Part shown: one piece after another, positions 33,005 to 41,065 of the stretch | Layout: each line of letters opens with the position of its first letter | Position numbering within the stretch: position 1 is the stretch's first letter | Origin: Hermatobates lingyangjiaoensis | Taxonomy: Eukaryota > Arthropoda > Insecta > Hemiptera > Hermatobatidae | Length of the DNA: 64,000 nt | Assembly (NCBI GenBank): GCA_026182355.1 | Contig: JAPFBL010000255.1 | Span: 3,038,001 to 3,102,000, forward strand | Reading direction: 5' to 3' | The notes under the pieces: generated by a model | Told to the model about the DNA's origin: nothing | What the model saw: only the letters and a program-made list of their open reading frames with translations | The model's database searches: none | Made by a program: the position numbers and the translations under genes

Positions 33005-33790
33005 AATTAAATTCATTTGTGCCGACATCCAGTTAACAATGGAAGAAGAAGGAAGTTGCAATTTGCCCTTCATAGATGTTCTGAGCCATAGGTTACCTTA
33101 AGAGTTACGCTTTAGTGTACGAGTATATAGAAAACCAACGAATATACTTGCATATGTTCACTTTTATTCTTTCCATCCAAAAAATGTTAAAATTTCTGTT
33201 TTTGGATATATATTTTTGAGGGCGTTAAGAGTATGCTCCCCTGAATTCCTTAATGATGAAATTAACATTAGGTCAATTGCGCTATCATTAAAATACCCCT
33301 CCTCTTATATCGATTTAGCTTTGAAAGGTGCTAAAATAGCTTTCTCTATTATTTCAGCTGAGCCCCGTTCATTATCAAATTGTGTAGTTTGCCATATCAT
33401 GAGTTATTAGACCCTTCTCCTAGGCTGCTCGTAAACTTGATTTTAATATAGTGCTTTCTAATCGTAATAACGTGGGCAATATGTTAATAAAAAACTCTCC
33501 CAGGGAACTAGAGTCTGGTGGTATTGATAAAATTCCGTGTACAAATTGCCATAAATTTTATATTGGTCAAACTGGTAAATCATTAACGACACGTGTAAAA
33601 AACAACACCAATACAATGTAAGTAGACAGGAAAAACTAGCGCCTTATTCTTATTTATAAATAATGAAAATCATCATACTGATTGCACAGCAGCTAAATTT
33701 ATTACCTATGAAAAATCGATGTTGTTAAGAAATATTATTGAATCGTTTCTAATTGAATTTAATAGATCAAATATTATAATTAAATAACCT
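33005..33790 (+). pseudogene. Second, more decayed Penelope-like element
   Basis: Four frame segments line up in PLE order. The first holds LPFIDVLS near 33061-33085 (compare LPFLDVLI of the other PLE). The second, about 33110-33360, holds VRVYRKPTNILAYV, HPKNVK and RVCSPEFLNDEI. The third, about 33525-33620, holds IPCTNCHKFYIGQTGKSLTT, a GIY-YIG endonuclease core with paired cysteines and YIG. The fourth, about 33660-33780, holds ENHHTDCTAAKFI and RNIIESFLI with the catalytic-type glutamate. Stops and frameshifts separate them. The peptides differ clearly from the 5.3-6.8 kb family (YIGQTGKSL against YIGMTATKL), so at least two PLE lineages are present. No RT palm remains. Confidence 0.88.
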
Positions 33791-34215
33791 GAAAATATCA
33801 TAATAACTCAGAAGTTTGCTTTATAACCTGTTTGTTTACATTTTGACTTTAATTGATAATGACAGCCGCAGGTAGGTTGTTCCTTATGAACAATCTAATA
33901 TATATTTTCGTAGTGTCTTGTTTATATATCTGTTTGTTCTCTATAGAAATCAAAACTACTGGACCAATTGGGCTGAAACTTGGCATGGGAGGTCTTTGGG
34001 GGTAAATGAACAAAACTAAGGGGGTACCAGAGGCAATCCCCCAAGTTATGGTGCAATAACTTCTAATTATGGTGAAATACCAGATGAAAATGGTGCAATT
34101 CTTTGAAAAATAAAAATAAAATAAGAACAATGTTTAGACTAAATTTGGAAAGGTATATAAAGGACATTTCAATTTACAAAAGTAACAGTATTAATTTTGT
34201 AAAATAAAGTTGTGT

Positions 34216-34415
34216 TATATATATATATTATATATATATATATATATATACACACTTTTTTGATGAAAATACGATCCGAAATGGACAAATACAGTTCAAT
34301 GTACATAAAGAAACGTAGAGAAATTAAAAACACACACTTACAGTCTCTAATTTTCGGTTGAACCGTCTTCAGGAGAGATAAGAAAGGGAAACCAAGTGCA
34401 CTGATACAGAGACAT
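34216..34415 (-). mobile_element. Family C monomer and (TA)n inside the Helitron
   Basis: After (TA)n at 34216-34251 a single family C monomer reads on minus up to the GGTTTCCCT/GTGCACTGATACAGAGA part, and then stops where Helitron helicase coding begins at about 34413. It has no second arm. The core at 34352-34372 (minus) is intact: CTGAAGA, C, GGT, tca, ACC, GAAA. Confidence 0.8.
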
Positions 34416-34697
34416 GGTAAAGGGCAGGATGTCTTTATCCCAAGAATTCCAGTCATTCCAACAGATGTTCCGTTCAATTTCAAGCGTCTACAATTTCCCG
34501 TCAAACTAAGTTTCGCAATGTCCATTAACAAATCGCAAGGACAAACTCTTTCAGTTGCTGGCTTGCATCTGCTTGAACCATGTTTCTCTCATGGACAGTT
34601 ATATGTAGGATGTTCAAGAGTTGGCAGTTCCAAAAATTTATACATCCTTGCACCAGAAGATAAGACAAAAAATGTTGTTTATCATGAAGTACTCTGA
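34416..34697 (+). pseudogene. Helitron Rep/Helicase, C-terminal end of the Pif1-like helicase
   Basis: 93 codons are open to a stop at 34695-34697. The frame reads FIPRIPVIPTDVPFNFKRLQ, FPVKLSFAMSINKSQGQTL, LEPCFSHGQLYVGCSRVGS and KNLYILAPEDKTKNVVYHEVL. These are the last superfamily 1 helicase motifs (INKSQGQT and QLYV-CSRV) of Helitron proteins, which unwind donor DNA during rolling-circle transposition. The N-terminal Rep nuclease with its HUH motif, and most of the helicase, are missing. The family C insertion lies directly upstream. The remaining frame is intact, so the loss is not ancient. Confidence 0.93.
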
Positions 34698-35087
34698 TAT
34701 GTTTATTATGATTTGATAGAATAAATATTAACTTAAATTCTTCCTTCTTAAAGCTCAAACCTAAACCTGACAAAAATTAAATGTTTTTTGTATCAGAATT
34801 TTAGTTGGGATTAAACCTCAATAATGGAATGTGTCTCTGTTTATAAGAAACTTAATTTGTTAACATGTTATGAAGTTTTGTTTTGTTAGAAAATATGTTG
34901 TACTGTTATAGAATTTCTGATAGAAATATATACTTAGAAGTTTAGATTCTTTGCTTCATTCAATACTTAGCCATAATTTCATTATTTTCTTATTTTGTCC
35001 CAGGCAACGCCGGGTAGTCCTGCTAGTTTCTAATATTTCTAATAATATTTGTCATAGTATTTAAAAGATAATTATCTTGTTGTCTTG

Positions 35088-35380
35088 TTCGACAAAAAAA
35101 TTCTTTTTATTATTTGTTTAATCTAATCTATCAACTACCAATTGTATTAAACAATGTGTGCAATTTATAATCAGTGTTAGATTAATTAGTTTAATTAATT
35201 AGTTTATTAGATTAATTAGTGTTAGATCTTTTTTGAGTAATCTGTAATTTGAAATCTGTAGTAATTTTCTTTATCTGAAAAAAAGTTAAGTGTAATGGAA
35301 CTATAGATAATTTAATTAAATTGTTTTCCCAGGAGTTGTAATTAAATTATTTCCCGGGCAAAGCCGGGTAGACCAGCTGG
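35088..35380 (+). mobile_element. Non-autonomous Helitron 3' part (repeat R2 copy 2)
   Basis: The R2 block (35088-35275) leads to CCCGGGCAAAGCCGGG, a hairpin, and then CAGCTGG followed by T. This is a second Helitron terminus of the CTRR type, close in sequence to the one ending at 35026. A small duplication of GATTAATTAGT units lies at about 35185-35225. A 5' end was not found with confidence. Confidence 0.75.
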
Positions 35381-35472
35381 TATATACATGTATTTATCAC
35401 AGTGAGAGAGATTTTTTTTTAAAACACTAGAATTTCAGTCTTCGATAATTCGACAAACCGTCTTAATATTTG

Positions 35473-35504
<32 letters not shown>

Positions 35505-36267
35505 TAAATGGTCGATTGTTGACAACTATTCAATGAACTAAAAATAATACATATAAATAAAATTGGTTCCCGAGTAACAGTTGAGCTATCCGAGTTACCG
35601 AGTAACCCGAGTAACATCCACCATAAGAAAGGGAATTAAAAACAAACAGCAGTTATTAATTTCATCGAAAAAATAAATAGAAAATCGAAATCGAATGAAA
35701 CCTTTTTTCACCAGGATTAACCTTCCCTGCCTTCCGAATATTTCCTTGTGGGAATCAGTTTCAGAGATGTAGCTTTCTAACTGATTCTCTCTCAATCCTA
35801 CCTCAAAAAAAAAAGTAAATGTTAGAAATTATCTTTTTTGAATTCATGGGTGTAACAGCAGACTCATTGATTCCCTTTAATCAATTAGTATTAATTATTT
35901 TTAAATGTATAAATTAGTCCTAACAGAACGAAATATTATTTACCTTAAATTTAGCTTAGATACTGAACAATATGCATACGGTTATTTGTACTTTGTAAGA
36001 ATAACCTAAATTGTAAGAAAAGCTGAAATGTTTTAGGAAAACCGAAATCATTTGTTTTTGTTAATAATACATAGTAGATAGTGTGTGTATTGTTCAAAAT
36101 ATATAACAGAAAGAATTTAGTGCATTATTTCAACATCTGTCACCCTCTTTATCCGTCGATTGACTTTACCCCCATTTTACGTTGGTGACAGCTGTCGAAA
36201 TATCCTATCGAATTTTTGTTTTTCTTTATGCATTTACACTCTGTATTTGATTCTATAACTATCTATT
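35381..36267. other. AT-rich spacer with one (TA)n tract
   Basis: (TA)n at 35474-35500. The remaining sequence has no supported gene; open frames here depend on TA repeat or are short. Confidence 0.5.
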
Positions 36268-36484
36268 ATATATATATATATATGACATAAACACGTAAAA
36301 TAATAATCAATGATCAAAACACAAGATGAAATGGGAAAACAAGACTAAGATTTTTCAACGTAACAAGCGGTCTTCGTCAGAGTCAAAAACCCAACGGTTG
36401 GGTTGACTCTGACGAAGACTGCTTGTTACGGTTGAAAGATCTTAGTCCTGTTTCCCATTTCATATTGTGGTTTGATCATTGATA
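36268..36484. mobile_element. Foldback element, family A, copy 5
   Basis: The best example of an inverted dimer. The left arm (about 36285-36385, minus) and right arm (about 36402-36484, plus) both contain the full order CTGACGA-A-GAC, stem, GAAA, AGACTTAG-like, CCCATTTCAT and TTGATCATTGAT. TA tracts flank both outer ends (36268-36284 and just after 36481). The right core is complete at 36409-36437; the left lost one G from stem II. Confidence 0.88.
36409..36437 (+). ncRNA. Hammerhead-like core, family A, copy 5
   Basis: Order: CTGACGA, A, GACTG, cttgtta, CGGTT, GAAA, the stem using two G-T wobbles. Both boxes are intact. Confidence 0.35.
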
Positions 36485-36668
36485 TATATATGTATAATGG
36501 AAATATGTCAACTGCCTGATATAACAAGTTACCAATTTTCTAAATATGTAAAAATTATCCCAGCTATATTATAATCAAGAATGAATATTCTAAAAGTACA
36601 TTAAAATTGAAGAAGCCAATTTTAATTAATATATTATCTGTTGTATAGTTTATACATATAATAGCAAG

Positions 36669-36725
<57 letters not shown>
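36485..36725. repeat. AT-rich spacer ending in a long (TA)n tract
   Basis: (TA)n at 36669-36724, one of the longest in the window. Reading frames that appear here encode Tyr-Ile repeats and are artefacts of the tract. Confidence 0.9.
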
Positions 36726-36728
<3 letters not shown>

Positions 36729-36863
36729 CACACAGGAAAGAAAAAAAAAACAAATAAAACACACACAAAAAAGTATCACAACGATATTTCGACATTCATC
36801 GTCATGGGGCAGAAGTAGTCCCTTTGAGTAGCTGAAACTAACTCTATATATATATATATATAA
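36726..36863 (-). mobile_element. Family H monomer, copy 1
   Basis: It shares with 39488-39630, in the same orientation: AAACAAATAAA, CACACACA, CACAACGATATTTCGACA, TCGTCAT and AGAAGTAGTCC, then GAGTAGCTGAA-CTAAC before TA. On minus it holds the second box (GAAATATCG) and stem, but the first box is damaged. Confidence 0.75.
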
Positions 36864-37121
36864 TAAAATAAAAAACGAAGGAAACACACAGAAAGACACA
36901 GACATAACTCACAACAGACGGTACTCAGTACCGCCCTGTCTTCCTGCGGGACTCTTCGCTCTTCGCTCTTCGCACCTCCTGATGACGACGATTGTCGAAA
37001 TATCGATGTGAGTTATGTCTGTGTCTTTCTGTGTGTTTCCTTCGTTTTTTATTTTATTGTAAAAAAGTCCGCTGGACCGTTTCTTTTAATTGTATATATA
37101 ATATATATATATATATATATT
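36864..37121. mobile_element. Foldback element, family B, copy 1
   Basis: The arms (36864-36915 minus, 37008-37064 plus) share AAAACGAAGGAAACACACAG and GACATAACTCACA in inverted form. Only the right arm keeps the core (36979-37000) and the far 3' end GTCCGCTGGACCG, TTCTTTTAATTG, (TA)n 37092-37121. The left arm reaches TA earlier. The unpaired centre (36916-37007) has a CTCTTCG repeat. Confidence 0.85.
36979..37000 (+). ncRNA. Hammerhead-like core, family B
   Basis: Order: CTGATGA, C, GAC, gatt, GTC, GAAA, then TATCGATGTG. Both boxes are intact. Alternatively the C pairs with the G of GAAA, lengthening stem II to four pairs but breaking box 2. Confidence 0.4.
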
Positions 37122-37237
37122 ATGATTTGTTTTCTTGACCCAATATTTATATGATGTAATTGAATACGTCAAAACGTCGGCAAAAGGACTAGTTTAAAAT
37201 CATTCGACCTCAAACCTCAAAAAAAGAAAAAAATTAC

Positions 37238-37500
37238 ATTATATATATATATATATAATATAAGTTGAATGTAGACAAAGAAGCATAGAGAAATTAAAAA
37301 CATACACTTACAGTCTCTAATTATCGGTTTGAACTGTCTTCAGGAGAGATAAGAGAGGGAAACCAAACGCACTAAAAGGGTATTATATACTTAACGGTAC
37401 ATTTAAATGTCTGTTTTTAATTTCTCTATGATTCTTTGTCTACATTGAGCTCTATTTGTCCGTTTCGGACCGTATTTTCATCGAAAATGTAAATAATATA
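37238..37500. mobile_element. Foldback element, family C, copy 3
   Basis: After (TA)n at 37238-37258, the left arm on minus carries the family C order from ACATAGAGAAATTA-like sequence to CTTCAGGAGAGATAAGAGAG. The right arm (about 37408-37497) repeats the outer half inverted and reaches GTCCGTTTCGGACCGTATTT before TA. The left core has GATA in place of GAAA. Confidence 0.82.
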
Positions 37501-37504
37501 TATA

Positions 37505-38217
37505 TAATACAGTCCCTGGACACAGTAGACCTGTAACTTTAAGAGCTTCTGAAGAAGGCCATAAAGGGTTCCTGGAGTTACGAAGCCACCTTAACGTTCA
37601 GTCACCCTGTTTGGGCATCCTTCATACATTCACCCTGTTTTGAGTCACCCTTGGACATTGCCCTGCTTCAGATTGGAGAATCCTTAATCTATCCACTATC
37701 TCCATCAGAATGATATATAATGTCTTGAGACCACCCCAGACTAGATTAGGCTAGTCCCCACCACATTAGGCTAGATGTAGAATTCCTTTTGTATTGATGC
37801 TTTCTGTACAGTTTATCCTTTAAATAAAATTAATCTTTTTTAGAATGCCTATTTCACATAGAAATATATAACTCTAATAGCTCGTTCAAATCGAGGCATC
37901 CAACCTGAACCGTTAAGAAGTATTCAGAAGTGCATTTTTCCTAAATTTATTTATTTATTTTTTCCCTAAATTTAATTTGTTTATTTTTTATTTATTTTAT
38001 TAATTGTGTATTTTCTGTTTTTTTTATTTTATATCAATGAAGATTTCTTTTTTATTGTTATATTTTTTATTCCTCTTTGCTATTCTTCTTCAGCATTCCT
38101 ACTACTTTTTTTTGTTGTAGCCAACCTGTACATCTTCTGTGAAGCTGCCCAGTTGGCTTTTTGTCTCTCGCCACTCAACTTCCTTTCCTGAAGGGGACCG
38201 TTAAATATTATATATAT
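37505..38217 (+). other. Unassigned repeat-like segment between foldbacks
   Basis: It contains CTGAAGAAGGCCATAAAGGG at about 37549, another box 1-like start without GAAA; a short tandem of ATTAGGCTAG at 37744-37780; and, at 38086-38165, a block (GCTATTCTTCTTCAGC, ATTCCTACTACTTTTTTT, CTGTGAAGCT, GTTGGCTTT) that recurs at 63456-63545. It is probably remains of related elements. Confidence 0.5.
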
Positions 38218-38218
38218 A

Positions 38219-38461
38219 CAATTAAAAGAAACGGTCCAGCGGACTTTTTTAAATAAAATAAATTCAAAACGAAGGAAACACACAGGAAGACACGGACATA
38301 ACTCACATCGATATTTCGACCATCGTCATCATCAGGAGGTGTGAAGAGCGAAGAGTCCTGCAGGAAGGCAGGGTTGTCAGGTCGAAATATCAATGTGAGT
38401 TATGTCTGTCTTTCTGTGTGTTTCCTTCGTTTTGAATTTATTATATATATATATATATATA
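38219..38461. mobile_element. Foldback element, family B, copy 2
   Basis: The left arm on minus is complete: core at 38314-38335, then TATCGATGTGAGTTATGTC, TTCCTTCGTTTTGAATTT, GTCCGCTGGACCG, TTTTAATTG, TATATA. The right arm (about 38381-38441) begins inside the core (GTCGAAATATCAATG) and meets (TA)n at 38442-38461. The two arms thus have different 5' truncations. Confidence 0.85.
38314..38335 (-). ncRNA. Hammerhead-like core, family B copy 2
   Basis: Order on minus: CTGATGA, T, GAC, gatg, GTC, GAAA. Same layout as 36979-37000 with T instead of C as the extra base. Confidence 0.4.
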
Positions 38462-38519
38462 GTTCAATATAAACAAAGAAACATAGAGAAATCAGAAGAA
38501 CACACTTACAGTCTCTAAT

Positions 38520-38541
38520 TTTCGGTTTGAACCGTCTTCAG
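38520..38541 (-). ncRNA. Hammerhead-like core, family C, left arm
   Basis: Order on minus: CTGAAGA, C, GGT, tcaa, ACC, GAAA. It is identical to the right-arm core, so the pair could alternatively anneal as part of the long foldback. Confidence 0.4.
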
Positions 38542-39341
38542 GAGAGATAAGAGAGGGAAACCAAGCGCACTGGATCAAAGACGGTTGGAGACCAACAGTG
38601 TTGCCGCATGCGCGCCCGTTTACAGAAAATAAGGTAGACAGGAATCAATTTATAATTAATTTATAATTTATAATTACATTAAATTAATGGAATATGAAAA
38701 CAATAAATATATAAAAAAGAAAAAAATTGAAAAAATAAGGGAAATTGATACATAAACAAAAGTACTGACTGAGCTATGGTAAAATAAAATAAAACTAAGA
38801 ATACAAATAGTAATAACAATTGAAATAAATTATAAAAAAAAAAAAAAAAGGGTGAAAAGGCAAGGAACTTTTAGACATTATCGCTTTAGATTGAGGCCAG
38901 GTGCACTGCGCGCACTTAATAGCCAAATATGGGCTTCTTCGGAGGCTCGTAGTGTGAGATCTTTGCTGTCAGGGGGTATTTGTCGCAGAATCTGTAACAA
39001 TGTTTAAAAGTTCCTTGCCTTTTCACACTTTTTTTTTTTTTTTTTTAAATAATTTATTTCAATTGTTATTACTATTTGTATTCTTAGTTTTATTTTATTT
39101 TACCATAGCTCAGTCAGTACTTTTGTTTATGTATCAATTTCCCTTATTTTTTCAATTTCTTCTTTTTTATATATATTTATTGTTTTCATATTCCATTAAT
39201 TTAATGTAATTATAAATTATAAATTAATTATAAATTGATTCCTGTCTACCTTATTTTCTGTGAACGGGCGCGCATGCGGCAACACTGTTGGTCTCCAACC
39301 GTCTTTGATCCAGTGCGCTTGGTTTCCCTCTCTTATCTCTC

Positions 39342-39363
39342 CTGAAGACGGTTCAAACCGAAA
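39342..39363 (+). ncRNA. Hammerhead-like core, family C, right arm
   Basis: Same order as the left-arm core, on plus, followed outward by ATTAGAGACTGTAAGTGTG. Confidence 0.4.
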
Positions 39364-39461
39364 ATTAGAGACTGTAAGTGTGTTCTTCTGATTTCTCTAT
39401 GTTTCTTTGTTTATATTGAACTATATTTGTCCGTTTTGGATCGTATTTCCAACGAAAAAAA

Positions 39462-39633
39462 GTATATATATATATATATATATATATAACAAACTTGAAA
39501 TGGTCAACAGGACTACTAGTTAACACATGGAAGAGAAAAAACAAATAAAGACACACACAAAGACTCACAACGATATTTCGACAGTCGTCGTCATCGGTAG
39601 AAGTAGTCCTTGAGTAGCTGAAGCTAACTGATA

Positions 39634-39668
<35 letters not shown>

Positions 39669-39720
39669 TATATATTATATTATATCTATATATAATATAT
39701 TATATTGATTATATATATCT

Positions 39721-39752
<32 letters not shown>

Positions 39753-39755
39753 GAC
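39462..39755 (-). mobile_element. Family H monomer, copy 2, between (TA)n tracts
   Basis: (TA)n at 39462-39487 precedes AACAAACTTGAAATGGTC and the monomer shared with 36726-36844. An irregular TA-rich tract follows at 39629-39752. The first box is partly lost (GATGACGACGACT on minus). Confidence 0.8.
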
Positions 39756-40880
39756 GTTCTAAATTAGAGTTTTTCAGTAAGAAATAATATTTCTTGTTAG
39801 TCCATGTGATTCAACTTTTCACTTTATTTTTTATTCCCTGTATAATTTCCTTCCTGTCTTAAAATTTGTTTTGGATTGTTTGACTCTTTAATTTATAATC
39901 TTATTTAAGATTGGTGAAAACCATTTTTGACAGAAAAACATCTACTGACATTGTAGGTTCTCGCAACTGTTTCTTATGTTGATACAGTCTAACATCTAGA
40001 GATTACATTGTTTGGAGACATACTCGTAGTTTTACCGTTTTTCCCAAGTGAGCTATTCACCCGAAGGGTATGCGGTACCAACCCTTTATCGATAGTGATT
40101 GTAATAGTGATTAAGTGGTTAGTGTAGCAAGAATGCTGAGCTACAAGATGTCATCTCAGAAGATGGATGGACTTCCCAGGGGAAGAAAATAACTGACTTC
40201 AGTTAACCATAGCTAATGCAACACTGTATTAAACGCAGTGTCGCATACGACTGCCTTGAGTAATTTTCATGTCTGTTGATAGAATGTTCCTATTTTTTTT
40301 TCATTTTAGGTATGATAACATCATAAGACAGAAAGCTTATGTGTCTGTACCAAGCTTGAATTAAACATACAGGACATGTCTTCTTGAAATTTCAAATAAG
40401 TAGGTTTAACAATATAATGTTATAATTTTATGACCTGATATAATATTCAAAGTATCTCATGTAAGCATTACGAAATAGGGCAAGGAGGAAAATCTAATGT
40501 AGTCGACTTAAATTCTTGACAATATTAAGTTATATTTTCTAAAAGTTTTGAACAAATTGTACCTTAACTACTAGTACTGATATTACAGTGTACTTGTCAG
40601 TTTAGTTTAGTTTCAGAAGAAGTTGGAATTTAAATTAAAATTACAAGTTGAGCTGTTTGAGCATCGGATCAGATGTCAGCACACAAACCTTTGTGAATAA
40701 GGGAGCCCTGTCAGTGCATGAGTTTCCATTTGTCACTCTATATACTTTGTCAATTTCTTATTTCTGGCAGTTTTGAATTATCAGGACAGACTTTTTGTTT
40801 ATACAAGTTTTTACAAATATCTTTAAAAGCGAAGAAACAGAAAATTTATGAGTTGAGGAAAGAAACAAGGAATGAAAGTA
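39756..40880. other. Non-coding, nothing recognised
   Basis: AT-rich sequence beyond the last TA element of the cluster. No supported gene. A GC-normal patch lies near 40055-40260. Confidence 0.4.
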
Positions 40881-40884
40881 AGTT

Positions 40885-41065
40885 TTGTGGGTTTTGTTGG
40901 ATTGCAGGTGGCAGTTGCAGGTGGTGTGTCGGAGTTAATGAAGTGGTATTTCGGGAGAGAATACGGAGACCAAGCCTGGGGGTGGACAGGGGACTCTGAA
41001 CCACCCCACTTGTTGTGCTCTTCTACCTGCCATTAATCCGCTCCCACCCCTTATCTGCCTTATTT
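40885..41065. promoter_or_regulatory. Candidate conserved non-coding element (40.9 kb)
   Basis: A GC-rich block, free of repeats, with GGTGGCAGTTGCAGGTGG, TGCCATTAATCCGC and flanking C-rich sequence. No open frame spans it. Inference from composition. Confidence 0.3.

Larger units (their letters stand above)
33894..35026 (+). mobile_element. Helitron, internally deleted, with a foldback inserted
   Basis: The 5' end begins TCTAATATATATTTTCG after a host A, followed by CTGTTTGTTC-type sequence and ACTACTGGACCAATTGGGCTG, typical of arthropod Helitron 5' regions. The 3' end is CCCAGGCAACGCCGGG (short hairpin), then CTAG followed by a host T. Helitrons insert between A and T and end in CTRR, so both ends fit. 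Inside lie a helicase C-terminus (34416-34697) and a (TA)n-bounded family C monomer (34216-34412). Exact deletion points are not resolved. Confidence 0.85.
38461..39461. mobile_element. Giant foldback, family C, arms of about 420 bp
   Basis: The left arm, 38461-38880, and right arm, 38994-39422, are near-identical inverted repeats (I saw only a few substitutions and poly-A/T length changes). They enclose a 113-bp unique centre. From the outer ends inward each arm has the family C monomer, then GTCTCCAAC, a GCATGCGCGC block, an AT-rich body and a poly-A/T run. The right arm extends 39 bp further, to CAACGAAAAAAAGTA and (TA)n 39462-39487; the left is flanked by (TA)n 38442-38461. Both arms hold intact cores (38520-38541 minus, 39342-39363 plus). 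Apparent open frames are low-complexity. Confidence 0.92.

Noticed and set aside
34525..34773. Minus-strand open frame of 82 codons
   Set aside because: Shadow of the plus-strand Helitron helicase C-terminus.
37501..37580. Hammerhead-like core starting CTGAAGAAGGCC
   Set aside because: No pairing GGCC and no GAAA box follow at the right distance.
38006..39209. Phe/Leu-rich open frames in and near the giant foldback
   Set aside because: They come from T-rich low-complexity sequence; the mirrored arm gives equally meaningless frames.
26228..39755. CRISPR-like array or satellite
   Set aside because: The repeated units are inverted pairs of several families with irregular spacing, not direct repeats with uniform spacers, in a eukaryotic setting.
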